DNA of 32,188 bases from Gammaproteobacteria bacterium (lineage in GTDB: Bacteria > Pseudomonadota > Gammaproteobacteria > Steroidobacterales > GCA-2729495): the NCBI GenBank assembly GCA_023383705.1, contig JAHDYM010000026.1, forward strand, positions 1 to 32,188. The letters run 5' to 3'. The notes below the pieces were generated by a model. The model saw nothing but the letters and a program-made list of their open reading frames with translations, was not told where the DNA came from and made no database searches. The translations under genes were made by a program, and so were the position numbers. Position 1 is the first letter of the stretch. Each line of letters begins with the position of its first letter. This document shows, piece by piece, positions 19,033 through 25,164 of this stretch.

Positions 19033-20526
19033 TCAGCGCACTCCCATATCGGCCAGCATCAGTCCCGCCGTCGCCTTCGCCGAACCCACCACGCCCGGAA
19101 TGCCGGCGCCCGGATGCGTGCCGGCACCGACGAAGTACAGGTTGCGGATGTGGTCGTCACGATTGTGCACCCGGAACCAGGCACTCTGCGTGAGCACCGG
19201 CTCCAGCGAGAAGGCCGAACCCAGGTGCGCATTGAGCTCGCTGCGGAAATCGGCCGGGGTGAATATCCGCGATGTCACCAGGTTTTCGCGCAGGCCGGGC
19301 ATCAGCTGCGTTTCGAGCGCATTCAGGATCCGGTCGCGGTAGACCGGACCCATGGTGGTCCAGTCGATCGGCGCCTTGCCGAGGTTCGGCACCGGGGCGA
19401 GCGCATAGAACCCGGCGTGCCCGGGCGGCGCCAGAGAGGTGTCGCTGGCTGTGGGGTTATGCAGGTACAGCGAGAAGTCCTCGGCCAGCACACCGCGCTC
19501 GAAGATATCCGCGAGCAGCTCCCGATAACGCGGACCGAACAGCACGGTGTGGTGGGCAAGGCCGGGGTATTGCCGCTTCAGGCCGAAGTGGACGACAAAC
19601 AGCGAACTGCTGTAGCGGCCAAGATTCAGCCGGGCCGCCATGGCGCGACCACGATCGGTGCCCGCCAGCAGGCGGGCATAGGTATGCACGACATCGGCGT
19701 TGCTGGCGACTGCATCAGCCATCAGGCTGTTTCCTCCGGACAGCGTGACCCCGGTGACGGTACCGTGGCCTGCCTGTATCGCTTCGACCGGACAGTTCAG
19801 GCGGATTTCCCCACCCAGGTCCTGGAACAGCCGGGCCAGCGCCGCGACCAGCGCACCGGTGCCACCGCGCGGAAAGAACACGCCCCAGCGGCGCTCGAGC
19901 GCATGGATCAGCGCATAGATGGACGGCACATGGAAGGGGTTGCCACCGATCAGCAGCGAATGGAAGCTGAAGGCCTGGCGCAGGTGCGGATCGCGCATGA
20001 AATCCGCCACCACGCTGTGGACCGAGCGGTGGCTCTTGAGGCGGATGAGCTGTGGCGCGACGCGCACCATGCTCCAGATATCCTGGAACGGCACGGTACC
20101 GAGTTTCAGATAGCCCTCGCGAAACACCTCCTCGGAAAAGGCCAGGAAACGGCGGTAGCCATCGGCGTCGGCCGGGCTGATGCGCGCAATCGCCGCGCTC
20201 ACCGCATCGGCATCGGCGTTGTATTCGAGGCTGACGCCATCCGGCCAGACCAGGCGGTAAAAGGGATCGACCGGCAGCATCTCGACATAGTCACCGATGG
20301 CCCGCCCGCTGAGCGCGAACAGTTCCTCGATCGCATTGGGCGCGGTGACGACCGTCGGACCGGCATCGAAACGAAAGCCATCCTGCTCGTAGACATAGGC
20401 ACGACCGCCCGGCCGGTCGCGCTGCTCCAGCAGGATCGTGCGCACGCCGGCCGACTGCAGCCGGATGGCCAGCGCCAGCCCGCCAAAACCGGCACCGATC
20501 ACCACCACTCGCCTGGCCTGCGTCAT
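19033..20526 (-). CDS. crtI: Phytoene desaturase
   Basis: A 497-residue FAD-dependent desaturase of the CrtI type. The dinucleotide-binding motif VVVIGAGFGGLALAIRL is at residues 7-23 and the C-terminal signature FVGAGTHPGAGIPGVVGSAK is complete. It is expected to carry out the successive desaturations from phytoene to lycopene, associated with the membrane. ATG 20526 is chosen because it overlaps the crtY stop (ATGA) and gives the standard MTQARRVVVIG start; an upstream in-frame ATG (20562) lies inside crtY. Step number (three or four desaturations) cannot be told from the sequence. Confidence 0.96.
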   Translation of the reverse strand: MTQARRVVVIGAGFGGLALAIRLQSAGVRTILLEQRDRPGGRAYVYEQDGFRFDAGPTVVTAPNAIEELFALSGRAIGDYVEMLPVDPFYRLVWPDGVSLEYNADADAVSAAIARISPADADGYRRFLAFSEEVFREGYLKLGTVPFQDIWSMVRVAPQLIRLKSHRSVHSVVADFMRDPHLRQAFSFHSLLIGGNPFHVPSIYALIHALERRWGVFFPRGGTGALVAALARLFQDLGGEIRLNCPVEAIQAGHGTVTGVTLSGGNSLMADAVASNADVVHTYARLLAGTDRGRAMAARLNLGRYSSSLFVVHFGLKRQYPGLAHHTVLFGPRYRELLADIFERGVLAEDFSLYLHNPTASDTSLAPPGHAGFYALAPVPNLGKAPIDWTTMGPVYRDRILNALETQLMPGLRENLVTSRIFTPADFRSELNAHLGSAFSLEPVLTQSAWFRVHNRDDHIRNLYFVGAGTHPGAGIPGVVGSAKATAGLMLADMGVR

Positions 20527-21695
20527 GCAGCGCGGGTCCGGCTGGCCGAAGGTGGCAGGCAACGCAAGGCGCGCAGCACGGGCACCGGCGGCTTGCCGCT
20601 CAGGATCTGTCGCGCGTCATCGAGGCTGGTGCGCCCGGCATAGAAACGCTCGATTACCGGCTGGGGCAGGCGATAGAAGTGCTGCAGGACGCGGTAACGC
20701 TCGGCAGGCGCGGCCGCCAGGAACAGCATGCGGTTCAGCATGCGGAACAGGCGCTGGGACTGCCAGCGGCGCCGCGCCCGCTCACGGATCCATGGCCCGA
20801 CATGCGAACTGGAGAGCGCGGCCAGGCCGGCCAGGTCGTCGGCGAGCGCGGCCGCTTCCGGCAGCGAATAGCCGGTGGTGTGGTGAAACAGTCCGGCCCG
20901 CAGACCGGAACGCGGCAAGCCGGCATCGGTGGCCGGCCAGAAGCTGTCGAAATCGGCATCGAGCACGATCGGCAAAACACCCCGTTCTTCGCGGACCATT
21001 TCGCGGCAGCTCCAGCCCCGCGCGCGCACGTATTCCGCGATATTAGACCGGAGCAACGCCGCGTCCAGTTCCGGCGTGTCGCTGTAGTAGGTATCTTCGA
21101 CCAGCAGCCGGTCAGGTCCAAAGGGCAGCAGGTACACGAAGCGATAGCCGTCCCGCTGCAGCACCGTCGCATCCATGAGCAGCGGCCCCGTGAGGCCATG
21201 CGGCGCGGTGAGCAGCAGTTCCTGGCCGAGGAATTTCTGGTAGCTGAGCACGAGACCGGTCGCCTCGCCCGCGCCGCGCCCGTCGATCACTAGCGGCGCG
21301 CCGAGGGTCTCGCCATTGGCGAGCTGCACCGACTGCGGTCCGACCTGCAGCACCTGCGTATTGCAGCGGATGTCTGCGCCGGGCAAGGCCATCACCGCCT
21401 GCGCAAGCCGCGCCGAGCCCAGCGTGTGGTAGCGGCCATCGATGCGCCGCTGCCGCTCCGGGAAACACACCTCGTAGTGCGACCAGGCGTGGTCGGCAAG
21501 CGGCAGCAGCCATTCGCGTTCCGCCGGTCGCAGATCGCTGTGATGAAAGGACCAGGTGTGATTGCCGCCGGGTGTCGCGCCCGCCTCGAGCAGCGTGATC
21601 CCGAGCTCCGGCCGCAGCGCGCGCAGCCGCAGGGCCAGCAGGCAGTTGGCGAGCCCGCCGCCGACCAGCAGTATGTCGCTGCCATTACTGCTCAT
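20523..21695 (-). CDS. crtY: Lycopene beta-cyclase
   Basis: A 390-residue flavoprotein-like cyclase of the bacterial CrtY family. The N-terminal dinucleotide motif reads DILLVGGGLANCLLALRL, followed by GNHTWSFHH and the conserved FVYLLPFGPDRLLVEDTYYS, all typical of CrtY. It forms the two beta-ionone rings that turn lycopene into beta-carotene. Its start overlaps the stop of the thioredoxin-fold gene (ATGA at 21692-21695) and its stop overlaps crtI. With crtI and crtB this defines a beta-carotene operon; no crtZ, crtW or crtX is in the window. Confidence 0.95.
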   Translation of the reverse strand: MSSNGSDILLVGGGLANCLLALRLRALRPELGITLLEAGATPGGNHTWSFHHSDLRPAEREWLLPLADHAWSHYEVCFPERQRRIDGRYHTLGSARLAQAVMALPGADIRCNTQVLQVGPQSVQLANGETLGAPLVIDGRGAGEATGLVLSYQKFLGQELLLTAPHGLTGPLLMDATVLQRDGYRFVYLLPFGPDRLLVEDTYYSDTPELDAALLRSNIAEYVRARGWSCREMVREERGVLPIVLDADFDSFWPATDAGLPRSGLRAGLFHHTTGYSLPEAAALADDLAGLAALSSSHVGPWIRERARRRWQSQRLFRMLNRMLFLAAAPAERYRVLQHFYRLPQPVIERFYAGRTSLDDARQILSGKPPVPVLRALRCLPPSASRTRAA

Positions 21696-22204
21696 TTTGC
21701 GAGCAACCCGTCGAGGACGGGCGTGATGCTGGCCTCACGCGCGGCGCTGAAGCGGCCCCGCAGACGGGTCACGAGCGCGCCCGACCGGTCGAACACCAGC
21801 AGGTTCGGGGCGGTGGTATCCAGCGCGTAGCTTTGCGCCCAGTGGCGCTCGACATCGATGAGCACCGGCACGGTGGCCGGCACCCGTTTCTGCAGGGTTG
21901 CCGTCACCCGGGCCATGTCGACCGGGCCCTCGGCCGGCAGCTGGGCGATGTTCAGGAAGTGCAGTCCGGGATAGCGCGCGCCGAGTGCCTCGCCCCAGCG
22001 CTGGATGGTCGACAGGCGCCGCACATCGACCACGATCGCGACGACGACCTCGCCCCGGTGCGCCGCCAGCGAATCGGCCTTGCCGAACTGGTCGCGCAAC
22101 GACACCTCGCTGCCGGCATCTGCAGCCATGCCGCGCACGGCGCACAGCACCAGCAACAGCAGCGCAGGGACAGGACGCAGGGATGGCAGCGGTGCAACGG
22201 GCAC
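21692..22204 (-). CDS. Exported thioredoxin-fold protein lacking the redox cysteines, first gene of the carotenoid operon
   Basis: A 170-residue protein with a signal peptide (about residues 1-28, hydrophobic core ALLLLVLCAV ending in GMAADA). The mature part has a thioredoxin/TlpA-like layout: SLRDQFGKADSLAAHRGE leading into VVVAIVVDVRRLSTIQRWGEAL, then VPVLIDVERHWAQSYAL and TTAPNLLVFDRSGALVTRLRG. The position where the CxxC pair should follow the VVVA strand reads DVRRLSTI, and the mature protein has no cysteine. It is thus not a disulfide oxidoreductase; a binding or scaffold role is possible. The start is GTG. Overlap with crtY (ATGA) ties it to the operon. Fold assignment is moderately sure, role unknown. 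Confidence 0.82.
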   Translation of the reverse strand: MPVAPLPSLRPVPALLLLVLCAVRGMAADAGSEVSLRDQFGKADSLAAHRGEVVVAIVVDVRRLSTIQRWGEALGARYPGLHFLNIAQLPAEGPVDMARVTATLQKRVPATVPVLIDVERHWAQSYALDTTAPNLLVFDRSGALVTRLRGRFSAAREASITPVLDGLLAK

Positions 22205-22208
22205 GGAC

Positions 22209-22259
22209 GGTACAACGCTCTCGGCACGTCACGGACGGACGCGATGCTCGCATTGTACC
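22209..22259 (-). promoter_or_regulatory. Inverted GGTACAA/TTGTACC half-sites upstream of the carotenoid operon
   Basis: GGTACAA (22209-22215) and TTGTACC (22253-22259) are perfect 7-bp inverted repeats about 44 bp apart centre to centre, in the leader of the operon that starts at 22204. On the minus strand the distal one contains TACAAT, a good -10 hexamer, although no clear -35 lies 17 nt upstream. They could be paired regulator sites or the ends of a long hairpin. Confidence 0.4.
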
Positions 22260-22321
22260 GGTGCCGCGCTTGCCGGTGCGCGCAGCGCGCGACTTTCAGG
22301 CGCAGGAAACCCGGCGGTGGC

Positions 22322-22606
22322 TCAGAACTGGAAGCGCCAGCCGACGTAGACCTCGTCGGTGTCCGGATCGATGTTGAACTGCAGGCCCGGCTGCGGCTCA
22401 GCCGGCATGAAGGATTCGCCGACCCGGCGGACGCCTCGCCCGCCCTGCTGGAGCAGGCTGGCGAAGATCTGCCGGATCTCGGATTCGCGGGCACTTGTCG
22501 TGACGATTTCTTCCAGCTCACCGGGAGCCGGCTGCAGGCCGTCGGCCATGACGGCTCCGGACTGCACGAGCAGCAGCGACACGAACAACGCGCGCAAAGC
22601 GTTCAT
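22322..22606 (-). CDS. Small exported protein of unknown function
   Basis: A 94-residue protein with a clear signal peptide (MNALRALFVSLLLVQSGAVM, cleavage likely near MADG). The mature part is about 70 residues, acidic at the start, with ELEEIVTTSARESEIRQIFAS, a glycine/arginine patch (QQGGRGVRRVGE) and a C-terminal DTDEVYVGWRFQF that ends in aromatic residues. An outer-membrane-type terminal Phe is suggestive but the protein is too short for a barrel. I do not recognise the family. ATG 22606 is chosen over an in-frame GTG/ATG at 22639, which would bury the signal peptide. Confidence 0.72.
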   Translation of the reverse strand: MNALRALFVSLLLVQSGAVMADGLQPAPGELEEIVTTSARESEIRQIFASLLQQGGRGVRRVGESFMPAEPQPGLQFNIDPDTDEVYVGWRFQF

Positions 22607-22624
22607 TGAGATACCACCCGCTGT

Positions 22625-22648
22625 GAAACCGCGGCCCATTGCGGTTTC
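22625..22648. promoter_or_regulatory. Hairpin in the leader of the small exported gene
   Basis: GAAACCGC and GCGGTTTC form a perfect 8-bp stem with an 8-nt loop, 19 nt upstream of the ATG at 22606. It may be an operator or a leader structure; no T-run follows on the minus strand, so terminator activity is unlikely. The rest of 22649-22771 shows no gene. Confidence 0.4.
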
Positions 22649-22771
22649 CGACCCGCGGCAACCTTAGCCGGGCACAGGGGGGCAAACGCCGACCGCGTTC
22701 ACTGTTCAGGCGTACATCGGCAGGAAAAACCGGATTTGGTAAAACCGCCTCCGGATAAGTAATACGGAGCG

Positions 22772-22800
22772 AAAAAAAAAGGGAGCTTCCGCTCCCTTTT
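22772..22800 (-). terminator. Rho-independent terminator of the Hsp20 gene
   Basis: On the minus strand AGGGAGC-GGAA-GCTCCCT is followed directly by a run of eight or more T, a textbook intrinsic terminator with a GNRA-like loop, starting 3 nt after the Hsp20 stop. The mirrored A/T flanks could also let it act on plus-strand transcripts. Confidence 0.92.
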
Positions 22801-22802
22801 TC

Positions 22803-23246
22803 TCAGCGCACCTGAACCTCGATGGGCCGGGGCTTCCTGGCCTCGGTCTTCGGCATGCGTACGGTCAGCACACCGTCCTTGGCATCGGCCTGGATCTTGG
22901 CCTCATCGACATCTGCCGGCAGGCTGAAGCTGCGGGCAAAGCTGCCGTAGAAAGACTCGATCCGGTGGTGCTTCTCCTTGTCCTCGCGGGTCTCCAGCCG
23001 GCGCTCACCACGTATGGTGATCACGCCGTCGTGGACGGAAACATCGATGTCCTTTTTCTCGACTTCGGGCAGCTCCGCCCTGATCAGATAGGCCTCGGGC
23101 GTTTCCGAGATGTTGGCCACCGGCCGCCATTCAACTTCGGCCTGGTTCGACTCGCCAGCCGGCCGCGCCGACCGGCCCAGCACCCGGCTGTACTGATTGA
23201 AAAGGTCATCCAGTTCGCGCAAGGGGCTCCAGCTTACCAGCGTCAT
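22803..23246 (-). CDS. Small heat-shock protein, Hsp20/alpha-crystallin family
   Basis: A 147-residue Hsp20 chaperone. The N-terminal MTLVSWSPLRELDDLFNQYS is typical; the alpha-crystallin domain spans about residues 40-135 with YLIRAELPEVEKKDIDVSV, ITIRGER, FARSFSLPADVD and the motif GVLTVRMPK; the tail RPIEVQV carries the I-x-V needed for oligomer assembly. It holds unfolding proteins in an ATP-independent manner in the cytosol. ATG 23246 has an AGGAGG site 8 nt upstream. It has a sigma32-like promoter and a strong terminator, so it is monocistronic. Confidence 0.96.
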   Translation of the reverse strand: MTLVSWSPLRELDDLFNQYSRVLGRSARPAGESNQAEVEWRPVANISETPEAYLIRAELPEVEKKDIDVSVHDGVITIRGERRLETREDKEKHHRIESFYGSFARSFSLPADVDEAKIQADAKDGVLTVRMPKTEARKPRPIEVQVR

Positions 23247-23254
23247 TACTGCGT

Positions 23255-23300
23255 CCTCCTCATGGGGTTTCGCGCGCCGTAACGCACGTCGCGCATGAGG
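23255..23300 (-). promoter_or_regulatory. Possible SD-masking stem in the Hsp20 leader (candidate RNA thermometer)
   Basis: In the leader, CCTCATG (23300-23294) is fully complementary to CATGAGG (23264-23258), which includes the first half of the AGGAGG ribosome binding site; a weaker GC-rich inner pairing exists. Small heat-shock genes often carry such thermometers (ROSE, fourU). The 5' arm lies almost at the predicted transcript start, so it may be partly untranscribed. Confidence 0.4.
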
Positions 23301-23303
23301 CAG

Positions 23304-23330
23304 ATATAGGGACGCCGGCGGACTTTTCAA
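23304..23330 (-). promoter_or_regulatory. Sigma32 (heat-shock) promoter of the Hsp20 gene
   Basis: On the minus strand TTGAAA (23330-23325) and CCCTATAT (23311-23304) are separated by 13 nt. The sigma32 consensus is CTTGAAA and CCCCATNT with about 11-16 nt between, so both elements match nearly completely and the spacing fits. The leader to the ATG at 23246 is about 50 nt. Confidence 0.8.
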
Positions 23331-23353
23331 TAGCCGGCCGGCAAGCGCGGACC

Positions 23354-24538
23354 TCAGCCGTCCAGCGCCTTGCGCAGCGCGTCGATCAGGTCCTCGGCAT
23401 CCTCCAGCCCGACCGACAGGCGTACCAGCCCGTCCGTGATCCCGACCCGGCGGCGCTCGGCCTCTTCCACATCGGCATGGGTCATGGTCACCGGATGGGT
23501 GATCAGCGACTCGACCGAACCGAGGTTCTCGGCCAGCGTCCAGAGCTTGATGCGGTCCATCAGGGTCTTGCCGGCCACCAGGCCGCCCTTGACCTCGAAC
23601 CAGATCATCGCGCCAAAGCCTGAAGCCTGGCGTTTGGCCAGTTCGTGCTGCGGAAAGCTCGCGAGGCCCGGATAGCGGACCTGGGCGACCTTCGGGTGCG
23701 ACTCGAGGAAGCGGGCAATCGCCATGGCATTGGCAGCCTGCCGGTCCATGCGCACCGACAGGGTCTTGCAGCCCTGCAGCGTCAGCCAGGCCACCTGCGG
23801 CGACATGATCATGCCGGTGGCATTCATGATGAAACGCACCGCGTTGCCCTGCGCCTCGTTGCTGACGATGATCGCACCGCCGACCGTGGCGTTGTGCCCG
23901 TCGAAATATTTGGTGGTGCTGTGCACGACCATGTCGGCGCCGAGTTCCAGTGGCCGCTGGTAGTAAGGCGTGAGGAAAGTATTGTCGACGGCATGCGGGA
24001 TGCCGCGCTCGCGGGCCAGCGCTGACACTGCCGCGAGATCGGTGAGCTTGAGCGTGGGGTTGGCCGGTGTCTCGGTGAGGATCAGCCTGGTGTTGCTGCG
24101 TATCGCCTTGCGCAGACTCTCGATGTCGGAGGTGTCGACGAAGGAAAACTCCACGCCGAAACGCGAATAGATCTTCGTGCTCAGGCGGTAGGTGCCGCCG
24201 TAGACCACATCCGAAATGATCGCGTGGTCGCCGGCATTGAGATAGGCGAGGAACAGGCCATTGATGGCCGCCATCCCGGTACCGAAGCAGATGCAGTCGC
24301 TGCCGCCTTCGAGGTCGGTCAGCTTCTGTTCGAGTGCGCGCACGGTGGGGTTGGCGGAGCGCGAGTAGGAGTAACCCTTGGCCAGGTACTGGTCCACCGA
24401 TTCCTGCACGTAGGTCGTGGTCTGGTAGATCGGCGTGAGGATGGCGCCGGTCAGTGGATCGGGCACGACGCCGGCATGCACCTGGCGCGTGGTGAATCCG
24501 GGCTTGGCCTGCCCCGCGGGGCGCTTCTCGCTACTCAT
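23354..24538 (-). CDS. PLP-dependent trans-sulfuration enzyme (cystathionine gamma-synthase/lyase family)
   Basis: A 394-residue Cys/Met metabolism PLP enzyme. The pyridoxal phosphate lysine is Lys210 in HSTTKYFDGHN; other family motifs are YSRSANPT, FGTGMAAING, SDVVYGGTYRL and TETPANPTLKLTDL. The C-terminal LAENLGSVESLITHP and VGLEDAEDLIDAL are standard. These enzymes form or cleave cystathionine or related thioethers, or sulfhydrylate activated homoserine; the sequence alone does not decide between MetB, MetC, MetZ or CTH, so no symbol is given. ATG 24538 has AGGAG 8-9 nt upstream. It is divergent from the cupin gene. Confidence 0.93.
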   Translation of the reverse strand: MSSEKRPAGQAKPGFTTRQVHAGVVPDPLTGAILTPIYQTTTYVQESVDQYLAKGYSYSRSANPTVRALEQKLTDLEGGSDCICFGTGMAAINGLFLAYLNAGDHAIISDVVYGGTYRLSTKIYSRFGVEFSFVDTSDIESLRKAIRSNTRLILTETPANPTLKLTDLAAVSALARERGIPHAVDNTFLTPYYQRPLELGADMVVHSTTKYFDGHNATVGGAIIVSNEAQGNAVRFIMNATGMIMSPQVAWLTLQGCKTLSVRMDRQAANAMAIARFLESHPKVAQVRYPGLASFPQHELAKRQASGFGAMIWFEVKGGLVAGKTLMDRIKLWTLAENLGSVESLITHPVTMTHADVEEAERRRVGITDGLVRLSVGLEDAEDLIDALRKALDG

Positions 24539-24719
24539 GGTCTGGAACTCCTGGCCACCCTGCCCTGCGGCATCCGGGTGCTTCACTTGGCTTCGGGGCC
24601 GCATAGTCTATACGGGAAGCCGCTTGCGGCCATCACCGGGTCGGCCGTGAATGCCGGTTGGCGGCTTGCCCGGGGACCCTGCTTTGGCCGATCATGAAAG
24701 CCATGCTGCGGAGGAATTC
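24539..24719. promoter_or_regulatory. Divergent promoter region between the trans-sulfuration gene and the cupin gene
   Basis: A 181-nt region with both promoters. At about 24603-24615 an AT-rich island GCATAGTCTATAC (10 of 12 paired positions symmetric) is the only promoter-like element and could supply a -10 to either side. No MetJ-type or SAM-riboswitch motif is visible. Confidence 0.35.
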
Positions 24720-25064
24720 ATGAGCGACAGCGCCTGGCAGGTCTTCAAGGTCGATGAACTCGCCGCTCGCGTGGCCGGCAAGGAGCCGAGGTTTCTGGAG
24801 TTTTTGCGCGTCCCGACGCTGTCCTGCGCGGTCTACCGGCTGCCCGCCGGCGCCCGCGACATGCAGGCCCCGCACCTCGAAGACGAGGTCTACTTCGTGG
24901 TCAGCGGCCGGGCCCGGTTGCGGGTGGGCGCCCAGGAACACGAAGCCGTGCCGGGCAGCATCCTCTATGTGAAAGCCACGTCCGAACACTCGTTCTTCGA
25001 CATCGAGGAAGACCTGACCCTGATCGTGGTCTTCGGCCAGTCCAAACCCCTCTGGCAAAGCTAG
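24720..25064 (+). CDS. Small cupin-domain protein
   Basis: A 114-residue single-domain cupin. The first cupin motif is APHLEDEVYFVVSGRARLRV (His52, Glu56) and the second is PGSILYVKATSEHSFFDIEED (His90); these residues would bind one metal ion. It starts MSDSAWQVFKVDEL after a GGAGG ribosome binding site 6 nt upstream. Single-domain cupins range from dioxygenases to sugar-binding regulators, so the activity cannot be named. It stands alone, divergent from the trans-sulfuration gene and convergent with the acyl-CoA dehydrogenase. Confidence 0.88.
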   Translation: MSDSAWQVFKVDELAARVAGKEPRFLEFLRVPTLSCAVYRLPAGARDMQAPHLEDEVYFVVSGRARLRVGAQEHEAVPGSILYVKATSEHSFFDIEEDLTLIVVFGQSKPLWQS

Positions 25065-25088
25065 GAAGGCTAGGTGCCGCGAAGCTAG

Positions 25089-25161
25089 GTGCCGGGTTTG
25101 GCTTATTTGGCTTATTTGGCTTATTTGGCTTATTTGGCTTATTTGGCTTTGAACCCGGCAC
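25089..25161. repeat. Minisatellite (5 x 9 bp) enclosed in a perfect 10-bp inverted repeat
   Basis: Five exact copies of GCTTATTTG (25101-25145) plus a partial sixth (GCTTTG) lie in a loop closed by GTGCCGGGTT (25089-25098) and AACCCGGCAC (25152-25161). Just upstream, GCTAGGTGCCG occurs twice (25070-25080 and 25084-25094). The block fills the gap between two convergent genes, 3 nt from the acyl-CoA dehydrogenase stop, and may be a transcript-end hairpin whose loop varies in copy number. Confidence 0.85.
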
Positions 25162-25164
25162 TCC

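Noticed and set aside
24539-24719. SAM riboswitch or MetJ operator ahead of the trans-sulfuration gene
   Set aside because: No conserved riboswitch core and no AGACGTCT repeats are visible in the leader.
25089-25161. CRISPR array
   Set aside because: The repeat unit is only 9 bp with no unique spacers; it is a minisatellite.
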